From the NCBI RefSeq assembly GCF_900172335.1, contig NZ_FWFX01000007.1, forward strand, positions 124,001 to 188,000: a DNA stretch of 64,000 nucleotides, written 5' to 3'. The position numbers and the translations under genes are program-made. The notes below the pieces were generated by a model that did no database searches, was not told the origin of the DNA, and saw nothing but the letters and a program-made list of their open reading frames with translations. Below, in pieces: positions 33,508 through 41,899 of the stretch; position 1 is the stretch's first letter, and each line of letters opens with the position of its first letter. Source of the stretch: Roseovarius albus (GTDB taxonomy: Bacteria > Pseudomonadota > Alphaproteobacteria > Rhodobacterales > Rhodobacteraceae).

Positions 33508-34200
33508 ATGGATATCATCTGGCTGGGACATAGTGGATTTCGGATCGAAGTCGGGGGGCAGGTTTTGCTGATCGATCCATGGTTCACGGGAAATCCCATG
33601 TTGGACGAAAGACACCACGAGGCGATCACGGAGGGGGTCACGCATATCCTGTTGACCCATGCCCATTTTGATCATGCCGGTGATGTTTTGACATTGGCGC
33701 GAGAGCAGGGCGTGCCGGTGGTCGGGCAGTATGATCTGATGTCGTGGTGGGAAGAGCATGAACATATTGCCACCGTTGGGTTTAATAAGGGCGGTACGGT
33801 GGACTTGGGCGGGGTCATGGTAACCATGGTGAACGCGACGCACTCCAGCTCTCTGGCAACGCCCGAGGGGCCCAAAGTTGTTGGCAGCGAGTGCGGCTAC
33901 ATGATCGAAGGCGAAGGGCGCACAATCTATTTCTCAGGCGATACCGATGTGATGGCGGATATGAAGATTTTCAACGATTTGCACGCACCAGAGATTGGTA
34001 TTCTTTGCGCCGGCGGGCACTTTACCATGGATATGAAACGTGCGGCCTATGCTGCCAAAACGTTCTTCAATTTCCAGACTCTTATTCCCTGTCACTACAA
34101 GACCTTCCCGATCCTCGAGCAATCTGCCGATGTTCTGATCGATGCTTTGCCGGATGTGGATGTGGTTGAGCCACAGGTAATGCAATCGATCACCCTGTAA
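33508..34200 (+). CDS. Metal-dependent hydrolase, UPF0173 (beta-lactamase fold)
   Basis: This 230-residue protein has the metallo-beta-lactamase fold: the start WLGHSGFRIE, the zinc motif THAHFDHAGD and later GDTD and PCHYKTFP. The UPF0173 family is conserved in bacteria but its substrate is unsettled. AGGAGG at 33495-33500 is at an ideal distance from the ATG at 33508, which fixes the start; an ATG at 33487 would put the ribosome site inside the gene. It is divergent from gatC with about 137 bp between. Confidence 0.87.
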   Translation: MDIIWLGHSGFRIEVGGQVLLIDPWFTGNPMLDERHHEAITEGVTHILLTHAHFDHAGDVLTLAREQGVPVVGQYDLMSWWEEHEHIATVGFNKGGTVDLGGVMVTMVNATHSSSLATPEGPKVVGSECGYMIEGEGRTIYFSGDTDVMADMKIFNDLHAPEIGILCAGGHFTMDMKRAAYAAKTFFNFQTLIPCHYKTFPILEQSADVLIDALPDVDVVEPQVMQSITL

Positions 34201-34215
34201 GAGCGACGCAGGAGG

Positions 34216-35433
34216 CTAGACGTTCACCACGCGGCGCTCTCGGATCATGACCGCGTAAATCGTCAGAACGCCCAGAAATGACGAGATGAACATGATCCAG
34301 AGCAAGGGGAAGGCCTCACTTTCCACCGTCAGCATAATTCCGGCCAGAGCGGAGAGGGCTGCACCTCCGCCGATCAGCATTGCGCCGGACAAGCCGCTTG
34401 CGGTTCCAACAAGGCTGGGATGCACGGACAGTGCACCCGCCGTGGCGTTGGGGATGGTCATGCCATTGCCCAAACCCAGCAGGGTCATCAAACCAAAGAA
34501 GCTGATAGCGGATCCTATGCCGAATTGGAACATTAACAGGTTCAGCGCCATACCGAAGCTGGCCACCAAGGTGCCCCAGAGCACCATGCGGTTGACACCA
34601 ACGCGCACCGAAAGCCGTCCGGAGAGGAAGTTTCCAAGGAAATATCCGATGGCAGGGGCGCCGAAATAAAGGCCAAGTTCTGCCGGGGTGAGACTGAACA
34701 TATGTGCGCCGACAAATGGTCCGCCGCCAAGGTAGGCAAAGAACGCACCCGATGACAACGTGTTGGCCATCGTATAGCCCCAGAACCGGTAAGATTTCAG
34801 GAGCACGGGATATTCGCGAAACTGCTGGCGCATGCTACCGTATCCAGTCGGGGCGGTTTCGCCAAGATCCGCCCAGGCGAGCCATGTCACCAAAGCGCCA
34901 AGAATAAAGAGAAGCCAGAAGTTCGCATGCCAATCAAAGAGCTGATCCAAAATGCCACCGATTGCTGGACCCACCATCGGCACGACGGCCATGCCCATTG
35001 TGACGTAACCAATCATAGATGCAGCCTGATTTTGAGGGACGACATCACGTACGATGGCGCGGCTCAGAACCATGGCGGCAACAATCGCGGCTTGAAGCAT
35101 GCGAAAGGTTAAAAAGACGTAGACATTTGTCGATATGATACAGCCCAGTGTTGCCAGTAGGAATATGGCCATACCAGCCAGCACGACAGGACGGCGACCA
35201 AATCGATCAGAGATTGGCCCCAGCACAACCTGCATCACCGCATTGACGGCGAGGTAAAGTGCTACCGAAAGTTGTAACAACCTATAGTCGGTGTCAAAGT
35301 AGACTGCCATGCCGGGCAAGCTGGGCAAGAAGATGTTCATGGCAAGCGCAGATATACCAGCCAGCAAAATCAAAGTTGAAATATGCGGCGGTGTCGAACG
35401 ATTTAAAAAAATTGCCTGTTTGGAATAATCCAT
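34216..35433 (-). CDS. MFS drug-resistance transporter (Bcr/CflA type)
   Basis: The 405-residue protein shows twelve hydrophobic stretches and the MFS loop motif GPISDRFGRRP between helices 2 and 3, together with LSRAIVRD in helix 4, as in Bcr/CflA efflux pumps (bicyclomycin, chloramphenicol). A specific drug is not predictable. It faces the hydrolase gene convergently and is divergent from pccB across about 168 bp that contains the repeats described separately. Confidence 0.88.
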   Translation of the reverse strand: MDYSKQAIFLNRSTPPHISTLILLAGISALAMNIFLPSLPGMAVYFDTDYRLLQLSVALYLAVNAVMQVVLGPISDRFGRRPVVLAGMAIFLLATLGCIISTNVYVFLTFRMLQAAIVAAMVLSRAIVRDVVPQNQAASMIGYVTMGMAVVPMVGPAIGGILDQLFDWHANFWLLFILGALVTWLAWADLGETAPTGYGSMRQQFREYPVLLKSYRFWGYTMANTLSSGAFFAYLGGGPFVGAHMFSLTPAELGLYFGAPAIGYFLGNFLSGRLSVRVGVNRMVLWGTLVASFGMALNLLMFQFGIGSAISFFGLMTLLGLGNGMTIPNATAGALSVHPSLVGTASGLSGAMLIGGGAALSALAGIMLTVESEAFPLLWIMFISSFLGVLTIYAVMIRERRVVNV

Positions 35434-35484
35434 AGTGAAAGGGTTATGGGCTGCCTCTTATGAAGTCCACTCAAATAAATGTAA

Positions 35485-35539
35485 TTCGCAATTTTGCAGT
35501 TTAATAAAATATTATTTCCAATAGTTTGCAAATTTGCTG
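35485..35539. promoter_or_regulatory. Paired 15-bp repeats upstream of pccB
   Basis: TTCGCAATTTTGCAG (35485-35499) and TTTGCAAATTTGCTG (35525-35539) match at 12 of 15 positions, with starts 40 bp apart, about four helical turns. The second contains the perfect palindrome GCAAATTTGC. They resemble the TTTGCAAA-type sites that the short-chain acyl-CoA regulator PccR/ScfR uses in front of pccB in Rhodobacter. No such regulator gene lies in the window. The function is inference from position and resemblance; half-sites here are arranged more tightly than I remember. Confidence 0.5.
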
Positions 35540-35601
35540 GAATTTACTTTTGTCACCCAAAGCTTTTCCCTATGGTGCCCGAAATCTCAAAGGGGTCCGT
35601 C

Positions 35602-37134
35602 ATGAAAGATATCTTGCAGCAACTTGAAGATCGCCGTGCGGTTGCGCGCCTTGGCGGGGGAGAACGCCGTATTCAGGCGCAGCATGGCAAGGGTAAACTG
35701 ACCGCGCGTGAGCGGATAGAGTTGTTGCTGGATGAGGGCAGCTTTGAAGAATTTGATATGTTCAAGGCGCACCGCTGTACTGATTTCGGCATGGAGCGTG
35801 AACGCCCTTATGGTGACGGCGTTGTGACAGGGTGGGGCACGATAAATGGGCGTATGGTTTATGTCTTCAGTCAGGACTTTACCGTATTTGGCGGGTCGCT
35901 GTCTGAAACCCATGCGGAAAAAATTTGCAAGATCATGGATATGGCGATGCAAAATGGTGCGCCAGTGATTGGCATCAACGATTCGGGTGGTGCTCGTATT
36001 CAAGAAGGCGTGGCTTCTTTGGCTGGCTACGCCGAAGTGTTCCAACGCAACATCATGGCGTCTGGCGTGATTCCACAGATCTCTGTTATCATGGGCCCCT
36101 GTGCGGGCGGTGCGGTGTATAGCCCTGCGATGACCGACTTTATCTTCATGGTGAAAGACAGTTCTTACATGTTCGTCACCGGCCCCGACGTTGTTAAAAC
36201 TGTGACGAATGAGGTGGTGACTGCCGAAGAATTGGGTGGGGCTTCAACGCATACCAAAAAATCCAGTGTTGCCGATGGTGCGTTTGAAAACGATGTCGAA
36301 GCTTTGGCGGAAGTGCGCCGCTTGGTAGACTTCCTGCCGTTGTCCAACCGCGAAAAGCCTCCGGTTCGCCCATTCTTTGACGAGCCAGGTCGAGTTGAGA
36401 AAAGCCTTGATACGCTAATCCCTGACAATCCGAACACGCCTTACGATATGAAAGAACTGATTGAGAAGATCGCGGATGAGGGCGACTTCTACGAAATTCA
36501 GGAAGATTACGCCAAAAACATCATTACCGGATTTGTGCGTCTGGAAGGGCAGACCGTTGGTGTTGTGGCCAACCAGCCCATGGTTTTGGCCGGTTGTCTG
36601 GATATCGACAGTAGCCGCAAGGCTGCGCGCTTCGTGCGGTTCTGCGATTGCTTTGAAATCCCAATCCTGACGCTGGTCGATGTTCCCGGATTCCTGCCCG
36701 GCACTTCGCAAGAGTATGGCGGCGTGATCAAGCACGGTGCGAAGCTGCTCTTTGCTTACGGAGAGGCGACTGTGCCGAAAGTTACTGTTATCACCCGCAA
36801 GGCCTATGGCGGCGCTTATGACGTTATGGCCTCCAAGCATCTGCGTGGCGATTTCAACTATGCCTGGCCCACAGCCGAGATCGCGGTGATGGGCGCGAAG
36901 GGTGCAACCGAGATCATTCACCGCGCTGATCTGGGTGATGCCGAGAAGATTGCAAAACATACCCAAGACTACGAGGATCGTTTCGCCAATCCCTTTGTGG
37001 CGGCAGAAAAGGGCTTCATCGATGAGGTGATCCAGCCGCGCAGCACCAGAATGCGGGTCAGTCGCGCTTTTGCGTCCTTGCGCAATAAGAAGCTGACCAA
37101 CCCTTGGAAAAAGCACGACAACATCCCGCTGTAA
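35602..37134 (+). CDS. pccB: Propionyl-CoA carboxylase beta subunit PccB
   Basis: PccB is the carboxyltransferase half of propionyl-CoA carboxylase, which makes methylmalonyl-CoA. The 510-residue protein has the family markers [36 protein letters not shown] and [17 protein letters not shown] start at the ATG at 35602 ([12 protein letters not shown]) with AAAGGGG upstream; an earlier TTG frame reaches back into the repeat region and is not supported. It leads the pcc cluster that runs to the mutase gene. Confidence 0.95.
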   Translation: MKDILQQLEDRRAVARLGGGERRIQAQHGKGKLTARERIELLLDEGSFEEFDMFKAHRCTDFGMERERPYGDGVVTGWGTINGRMVYVFSQDFTVFGGSLSETHAEKICKIMDMAMQNGAPVIGINDSGGARIQEGVASLAGYAEVFQRNIMASGVIPQISVIMGPCAGGAVYSPAMTDFIFMVKDSSYMFVTGPDVVKTVTNEVVTAEELGGASTHTKKSSVADGAFENDVEALAEVRRLVDFLPLSNREKPPVRPFFDEPGRVEKSLDTLIPDNPNTPYDMKELIEKIADEGDFYEIQEDYAKNIITGFVRLEGQTVGVVANQPMVLAGCLDIDSSRKAARFVRFCDCFEIPILTLVDVPGFLPGTSQEYGGVIKHGAKLLFAYGEATVPKVTVITRKAYGGAYDVMASKHLRGDFNYAWPTAEIAVMGAKGATEIIHRADLGDAEKIAKHTQDYEDRFANPFVAAEKGFIDEVIQPRSTRMRVSRAFASLRNKKLTNPWKKHDNIPL

Positions 37135-37165
37135 AAGCGTGGGTGTTAGGTAGCAGAGCGAAAAT

Positions 37166-37660
37166 ATGGCCAAGCGAAAACTTTGGAAACCAGGACTTGC
37201 GAACGCGTTTTCCAGCGCGCGCGCGGTCGTGGCTTCAACGCTAGGCCGGGTTCCCAAAAAGATCGCTTTTTGTGGCAGTGCGCTTGTCGCAGCTTCTGTA
37301 GGCTGGGCTCTGGAGCCAAAACAGCGACAAGCAGTGACATTGCCTTCGGGCATTGAGGTGTACCTGCAGGAAATGCTCTGGGACCGCCCCGGAGAAGGGC
37401 TCGCTTATCGGTTCCGTTTTGTCAGCCCCGAGTTTGTAGACGATGGTGCAGCATTGGAAAACATTCAGGCAGATCTTGAGTACCTGTGTGAGCGCTTTGC
37501 TTTGCCGCGGGTGTCGAACGATGTGGGCCCCACGCCATCTCAGATCATCGTGTCACTGGCCGACAGACCGTCCGAATTCGGTGTCTTTGACGAAAACGTC
37601 GCGCAAGTGTTCGAGGCTTATCGTGTTGAAAATAACTCCTGTGTTTGGGAGGCCTTCTGA
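37166..37660 (+). CDS. Unknown protein in the pcc cluster (DUF6497-like)
   Basis: This 164-residue protein has one hydrophobic segment (PKKIAFCGSALVAASVGWAL, about residues 30-49) after a basic N-terminus, so it is probably anchored in the inner membrane or exported. The rest, beginning LPSGIEVYLQEMLWD, resembles proteins next to pccB in other roseobacters that I recall as DUF6497; I cannot confirm the family. It starts 32 bp after pccB. Its role in propionyl-CoA metabolism is unknown. Confidence 0.6.
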   Translation: MAKRKLWKPGLANAFSSARAVVASTLGRVPKKIAFCGSALVAASVGWALEPKQRQAVTLPSGIEVYLQEMLWDRPGEGLAYRFRFVSPEFVDDGAALENIQADLEYLCERFALPRVSNDVGPTPSQIIVSLADRPSEFGVFDENVAQVFEAYRVENNSCVWEAF

Positions 37661-37778
37661 TGGCATTGCGACACACTGAAAGACTTGACAGATTGCGGAC
37701 ATTTGTTGAATGCATCGATGAGAGTTTGGCAGGGCAATCCTATTTGCCGGCGGCGCCAACTAGGGATAGAAAACGAAT

Positions 37779-37895
37779 ATGTCGTACTCGATCAAAGTTT
37801 TGTTCGCTTTTACTGCGCTGGCGGCCCTTGTGGGCTGCGCGCCGCCAGATGAAGAGTTCGTTGTCTATAACACGGGCACCTTGTCGGACGAGTAA
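37779..37895 (+). CDS. Tiny lipoprotein (38 residues) in the pcc cluster
   Basis: A short frame begins at an ATG 12 nt after AGGGA and encodes 38 residues. It starts MSYSIKVLFAFTALAALVGC, a complete lipoprotein signal with lipobox Cys20, and has only 18 mature residues (APPDEEFVV to TLSDE). Annotation by length usually misses such genes. Position between pccB and pccA and the good ribosome site support it. Function is unknown; a tiny anchored peptide could contact an envelope protein. Confidence 0.62.
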   Translation: MSYSIKVLFAFTALAALVGCAPPDEEFVVYNTGTLSDE

Positions 37896-37997
37896 CGCCA
37901 ACCGGGTGTGTTTCAATCAATTCACGGCAGAAATGTTAAAGCAAAACGGGTGCTTTGCTGGAGCGTCGCCGTGTGCTTTGTCGATCAAGAGGGCAGC

Positions 37998-38351
37998 ATG
38001 CTAAAACATCGCGGATTTCCAGGGCGTCTTCCCGGATCGGATTACCAATTTGTCATTCGGCGGGCCAACCCCAAAGGGGTTACGCCTCTGGTCGTACGTG
38101 AGCGCTACCGTGACCGAAGACCAGCCGACCGCAGAGCCGACACGGCCTTTTTGCGTGCGTTGTGGGAGCACTTTGGAGATCAGCCATTTGAGCGTGGTAA
38201 TCTGGATGCCGGTCGCCTGAGTTGGCTTTTTGGGCGAGAGGTTGTCGCTGCTGCTGATGATTTTGACCCAGAAAGCTATGAGGCGCTTCTGGTTGTGGAT
38301 GTCGCTGTTGCGCAGTCGTCATTTCCCGATGTTTTTGACGGAGAGTATTGA
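37998..38351 (+). CDS. Hypothetical protein in the pcc cluster
   Basis: The 117-residue protein begins MLKHRGFPGRLPGSDYQFVI at an ATG preceded closely by GAGGG. It has a basic N-terminal third and an acidic C-terminal half (DDFDPESYEALLVVDV). I recognise no family. It is transcribed with pccB and its neighbours. A longer frame from 37908 is open but has no ribosome site. Confidence 0.55.
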   Translation: MLKHRGFPGRLPGSDYQFVIRRANPKGVTPLVVRERYRDRRPADRRADTAFLRALWEHFGDQPFERGNLDAGRLSWLFGREVVAAADDFDPESYEALLVVDVAVAQSSFPDVFDGEY

Positions 38352-38743
38352 CCGATGTCGGGGCTGTTGAATCTTGCAACTTTCTGTAACGGCATGTTTT
38401 TGCCTAATGGTTGCGAAAACGCGCAAGATACAGCCGATGCGGGCGCGCATCGTGGAACGCACTTTTACTCGATGCAACGTGGCGGCAAAGTGGCGGAAGT
38501 AATGGAGGTCCTTCCCCAAGGGGCCGGGACGTCTTGTCTGATCCGTTACCCTTCCCCTATTGGGCGGCCCTGTGATCCCAAACACAGGCCGCCCACTTTT
38601 CACGAAAAGTTGCACAACCCTGTTTTTCAGCGGAAGGTTGCCCAAATTAAGCATATGAGCGATGTGAGTTTTGACCATTCTCTCAAGGTCGGATTTTATG
38701 CGCCCAGATATAAAAGAGCATACGCAATACGAGGCAGTCATAA
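38352..38743 (+). other. Intergenic stretch between two pcc-cluster genes
   Basis: This 392-bp stretch has an open frame in one phase that continues into pccA, but its sequence shows no protein family, no usable start and atypical residues, so I regard it as non-coding. The only structure is the strong hairpin at 38562-38594, which would end the upstream transcript; the next genes then need their own promoter, probably within the AT-richer stretch just before 38744. Confidence 0.5.
38562..38594 (+). terminator. Intrinsic terminator inside the pcc cluster
   Basis: GGGCGGCCCTGTG pairs with CACAGGCCGCCC around a loop of about 8 nt (one unpaired base in the stem), and is followed by ACTTTTC. The stem is very stable, so most transcripts from pccB should end here, before the glycine-zipper lipoprotein gene and pccA. 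That would uncouple the two carboxylase subunits at the RNA level. Confidence 0.65.
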
Positions 38744-38947
38744 ATGCAAATCAAACGTTTCACGATTCCACTATTGGCAGCCCTTACAGGGCTTTCCGCC
38801 TGCGGCGATACCATTGCACAACAGGGGCTTATCGGTGCCGGTGCCGGTGCGGGTACGGCGCTTGTACTCGGTGGTAGTGTCGGGACAGGTCTGGTTGTCG
38901 GCGCGGCCGGCAATGTCGCCTACTGTCAGGCTACAAAAAGATGCTAA
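38744..38947 (+). CDS. Small glycine-zipper lipoprotein
   Basis: This 67-residue protein begins with a lipoprotein signal (MQIKRFTIPLLAALTGLSAC, Cys20). The mature part is a Gly/Ala-rich helix (GLIGAGAGAGTALVLGG then GTGLVVGAAGN), like the glycine-zipper segments of outer-membrane lipoproteins, and it ends with two more cysteines. GAGG lies about 12 nt before the ATG. It is encoded between the terminator and pccA. Function is unknown; such proteins can insert in membranes. Confidence 0.72.
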   Translation: MQIKRFTIPLLAALTGLSACGDTIAQQGLIGAGAGAGTALVLGGSVGTGLVVGAAGNVAYCQATKRC

Positions 38948-39081
38948 TCTGAACGAACGCCTCTTTCGGGGCGCTCGTTTCATGTCACAACAGGCCATCG
39001 GCGCGTTGCGTTCCGGTGGCCTTTCTTATGTTGCGTCGAGGTCGCGAAAAGCGCGGCTGCGAACCGGAGGAAGGGACACCT

Positions 39082-41127
39082 ATGTTCGATAAGATTCTGA
39101 TTGCCAACCGGGGCGAGATTGCCTGCCGCGTGATCAAAACAGCCCGTAAGATGGGTATCAAAACGGTTGCGATTTATTCAGATGCTGACCGCAATGCATT
39201 GCATGTCAAAATGGCGGACGAGGCGATTCATATCGGCCCTCCACCAGCGAACCAGTCCTATATCGTGATCGATAAGGTAATGGAGGCGATCCGTAAGACC
39301 GGCGCGCAGGCGGTGCATCCGGGATATGGTTTTCTGTCTGAAAACAGTAAGTTTGCCGAGGCGCTTGAGGCGGAAGGCGTGGCCTTTATCGGACCCCCAG
39401 TTGGTGCGATTGAGGCGATGGGCGACAAAATCACCTCAAAGAAAATTGCGCAAGAAGCGGATGTGTCAACAGTCCCGGGTTACATGGGCTTGATTGAAGA
39501 TGCTGACGACGCGGTCAAAATTTCCAACGAGGTTGGATATCCTGTGATGATCAAGGCCAGTGCTGGCGGCGGTGGCAAGGGCATGCGGATCGCGTGGAAT
39601 GATGAGGAAGCGCGCGAAGGGTTCCAATCGTCCAAAAACGAGGCGGCGAACTCTTTCGGTGACGACCGGATCTTTATCGAAAAATTCGTCACCCAACCAC
39701 GCCATATTGAAATTCAAGTGCTGTGTGACAGCCATGGCAACGGTATTTATCTGGGCGAACGCGAGTGCTCGATCCAACGTCGAAATCAGAAGGTTGTGGA
39801 AGAGGCCCCAAGCCCGTTTCTGGACGAAGCCACACGCAAGGCAATGGGCGACCAGTCGGTCGCATTGGCGCAGGCAGTGGGGTACACCAGTGCAGGTACG
39901 GTGGAGTTCATCGTTGATGGCGAGAAAAATTTCTACTTCCTCGAGATGAACACCCGTCTGCAGGTCGAGCATCCGGTGACAGAGTTGATCACTGGCGTTG
40001 ATCTGGTAGAGCAGATGATCCGCGTCGCGGCAGGTGAAAAGCTGACAATTGGCCAAGACGATGTGCAACTGAACGGCTGGGCGATTGAAAATCGCCTTTA
40101 TGCGGAAGACCCTTATCGTAACTTCCTGCCCTCAATTGGTCGCCTGAGCCGTTATCGCCCGCCATCCGAAGTGTCCGCAGGGCCAATGGTCGTAGCGGGA
40201 ACTTGGCAAGGTGACGCGCTTGTGGGGGAAACTGCTGTCCGTAATGACACTGGCGTTTACGAAGGAGGCGAGATCAGCATGTACTACGATCCGATGATCG
40301 CCAAACTGTGTACATGGGGGCCGGATCGGGCCTCGGCCATCGAGGCGATGCGCGTTGCTTTGGATAGTTTTGAAGTCGAGGGCATTGGCCACAACTTGCC
40401 GTTTGTGGCTGCGGTGATGGACCACCCAATCTTTATCGCGGGTGAGATGACAACAGCCTTTATCGCCGAAGAGTATCCGGAGGGCTTTGAGGGTGTTACA
40501 TTGCCCGATGACGCCCTGCGTCGGATTGCAGCCTCAAGCGCAGCGATGCACCGTGTTGCAGAAATTCGCCGCACCCGCGTTTCTGGCCGTATGGACAACC
40601 ACGAACGCAAAGTCGGAACCGAATGGGCGGTTTGCTTGCAGGGGCAGCGCTTTGATTTGACCATTGATGCCGACCAAGATGGGTCAACCGTCACCTTTTC
40701 TGATGGTACGCAACACCGTGTGTCCTCGGACTGGACACCGGGGGATCAACTGGCCGTGTTGGACGTGGATGGCGGGCCATTGATATTGAAGGTCGGCAAG
40801 ATTTCAGGTGGGTTCCGTATTCGCAACCGCGGTGCGGATCTTAAGGTTCACGTGCGAACCCCGCGCCAGACAGAACTCGCCGAACTGATGCCAGAGAAAC
40901 TGCCACCTGATACGTCAAAACTGCTGCTCTGCCCGATGCCGGGCCTGATTGTCGGCGTAAACGTCGAAGTTGGTGACGAGGTGCAAGAGGGCCAAGCGCT
41001 GTGTACCGTCGAAGCGATGAAGATGGAAAACATCCTGCGCGCCGAAAAGAAGGCTGTTGTCACGAAAATCAACGCTGTGGCGGGTGACAGCCTCTCGGTT
41101 GATGAAGTGATCATGGAATTCGAATAG
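39082..41127 (+). CDS. pccA: Propionyl-CoA carboxylase alpha subunit PccA
   Basis: PccA supplies biotin carboxylase and biotin carrier activity to PccB. The 681-residue protein begins MFDKILIANRGEIACRV, has the ATP-grasp signature ASAGGGGKGMRIAW and EMNTRLQVEHPVTEL, and ends with the biotinylation motif EAMKMEN, Lys647, 35 residues from the end. GGAGGAAGGG lies just before the ATG at 39082. It forms the cluster with pccB and the mutase. Confidence 0.96.
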   Translation: MFDKILIANRGEIACRVIKTARKMGIKTVAIYSDADRNALHVKMADEAIHIGPPPANQSYIVIDKVMEAIRKTGAQAVHPGYGFLSENSKFAEALEAEGVAFIGPPVGAIEAMGDKITSKKIAQEADVSTVPGYMGLIEDADDAVKISNEVGYPVMIKASAGGGGKGMRIAWNDEEAREGFQSSKNEAANSFGDDRIFIEKFVTQPRHIEIQVLCDSHGNGIYLGERECSIQRRNQKVVEEAPSPFLDEATRKAMGDQSVALAQAVGYTSAGTVEFIVDGEKNFYFLEMNTRLQVEHPVTELITGVDLVEQMIRVAAGEKLTIGQDDVQLNGWAIENRLYAEDPYRNFLPSIGRLSRYRPPSEVSAGPMVVAGTWQGDALVGETAVRNDTGVYEGGEISMYYDPMIAKLCTWGPDRASAIEAMRVALDSFEVEGIGHNLPFVAAVMDHPIFIAGEMTTAFIAEEYPEGFEGVTLPDDALRRIAASSAAMHRVAEIRRTRVSGRMDNHERKVGTEWAVCLQGQRFDLTIDADQDGSTVTFSDGTQHRVSSDWTPGDQLAVLDVDGGPLILKVGKISGGFRIRNRGADLKVHVRTPRQTELAELMPEKLPPDTSKLLLCPMPGLIVGVNVEVGDEVQEGQALCTVEAMKMENILRAEKKAVVTKINAVAGDSLSVDEVIMEFE

Positions 41128-41242
41128 AAGGCTGTGACGTAAATATGGCTGAGATCGACCCCAATGAATGTCCAAGGAGCGCGCCGCAGGTCACTGCGGT
41201 GTTCTCTGAGGTCATTTCGGGTGGGTCTTGGGGGCACGATAC

Positions 41243-41698
41243 CTATCGACCTTCGCGCCGGTCGCGGATCTCCTGCTGGCGCAATGGCATCTTGTCGATA
41301 GCACGGGTAATCTCGCGGATGTCCCACGGCACTGGTTTACGCAAATATATGCTCCCGTCCTTGCCCATCAGGACCAGCATGAAGCCACGCGGGCGCAATT
41401 CCTTGCGTAGGCTGCTGAGCGGTTTGGGCGTGGTGTCGGTCAGGACGATGACATCACGCTCGGCAAGCTCATCGAGCCCGTCGGTGATGTATGCCATCTG
41501 CTGCTCGAACCGTGGGTCATTGTCGCTATCGGCAAAAACCACAAGTGGGCGTTTATCCCAGGAGTATTCGGCTAGGTCCGCAGTTTCCCCCTCGACGATG
41601 ATCGCGGGTACGGGAATATCTGTGCTTTCTGAAGCCTCCTGTGCAAAGGCAGTGGAAGCAGAAACTGCCAGAACGAAAGTTGCGAAAAATTTTACCAT
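41243..41698 (-). CDS. DUF4174-domain exported protein
   Basis: This gene encodes 151 residues on the strand opposite to pccA and the mutase. It starts MVKFFATFVLAVSASTAFAQ, a signal peptide, followed by a thioredoxin-like DUF4174 domain (YSWDKRPLVVFADSDND, VIVLTDTTPKP, GFMLVLMGKDGSIYLR). DUF4174 proteins have no assigned activity and here lack a CxxC motif. The frame stays open upstream to about 42625, antisense to the mutase gene, but that part is not coding. The gene lies between pccA and the mutase gene; its own promoter would lie over the mutase start region. Confidence 0.82.
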   Translation of the reverse strand: MVKFFATFVLAVSASTAFAQEASESTDIPVPAIIVEGETADLAEYSWDKRPLVVFADSDNDPRFEQQMAYITDGLDELAERDVIVLTDTTPKPLSSLRKELRPRGFMLVLMGKDGSIYLRKPVPWDIREITRAIDKMPLRQQEIRDRREGR

Positions 41699-41899
41699 TA
41701 CGGCTCCTGTCGCCACAGATATAGTCTTATGGATACGAAATGCTATGGCAGAAGGCCATACAAACCTCAGAAAATTCATAGAGATAGCGAAGGCTTTGCA
41801 CGGCCTCACGGCTGACAGCGCGATGGCTGCTGAAACATCAACGAATACTAGATTTAGGGCCGCGTGCGCGCGCCATGTGAGATGAAAGAGGACGATCTG

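Noticed and set aside
35494..35601. N-terminal extension of PccB to 35494
   Set aside because: The extension is hydrophobic and would read through the promoter repeats; the ATG at 35602 has a ribosome site and matches the family start.
38355..39092. A 245-codon frame running into pccA
   Set aside because: It has no ribosome site or family, contains a strong terminator hairpin and overlaps two lipoprotein/carboxylase genes in other frames.
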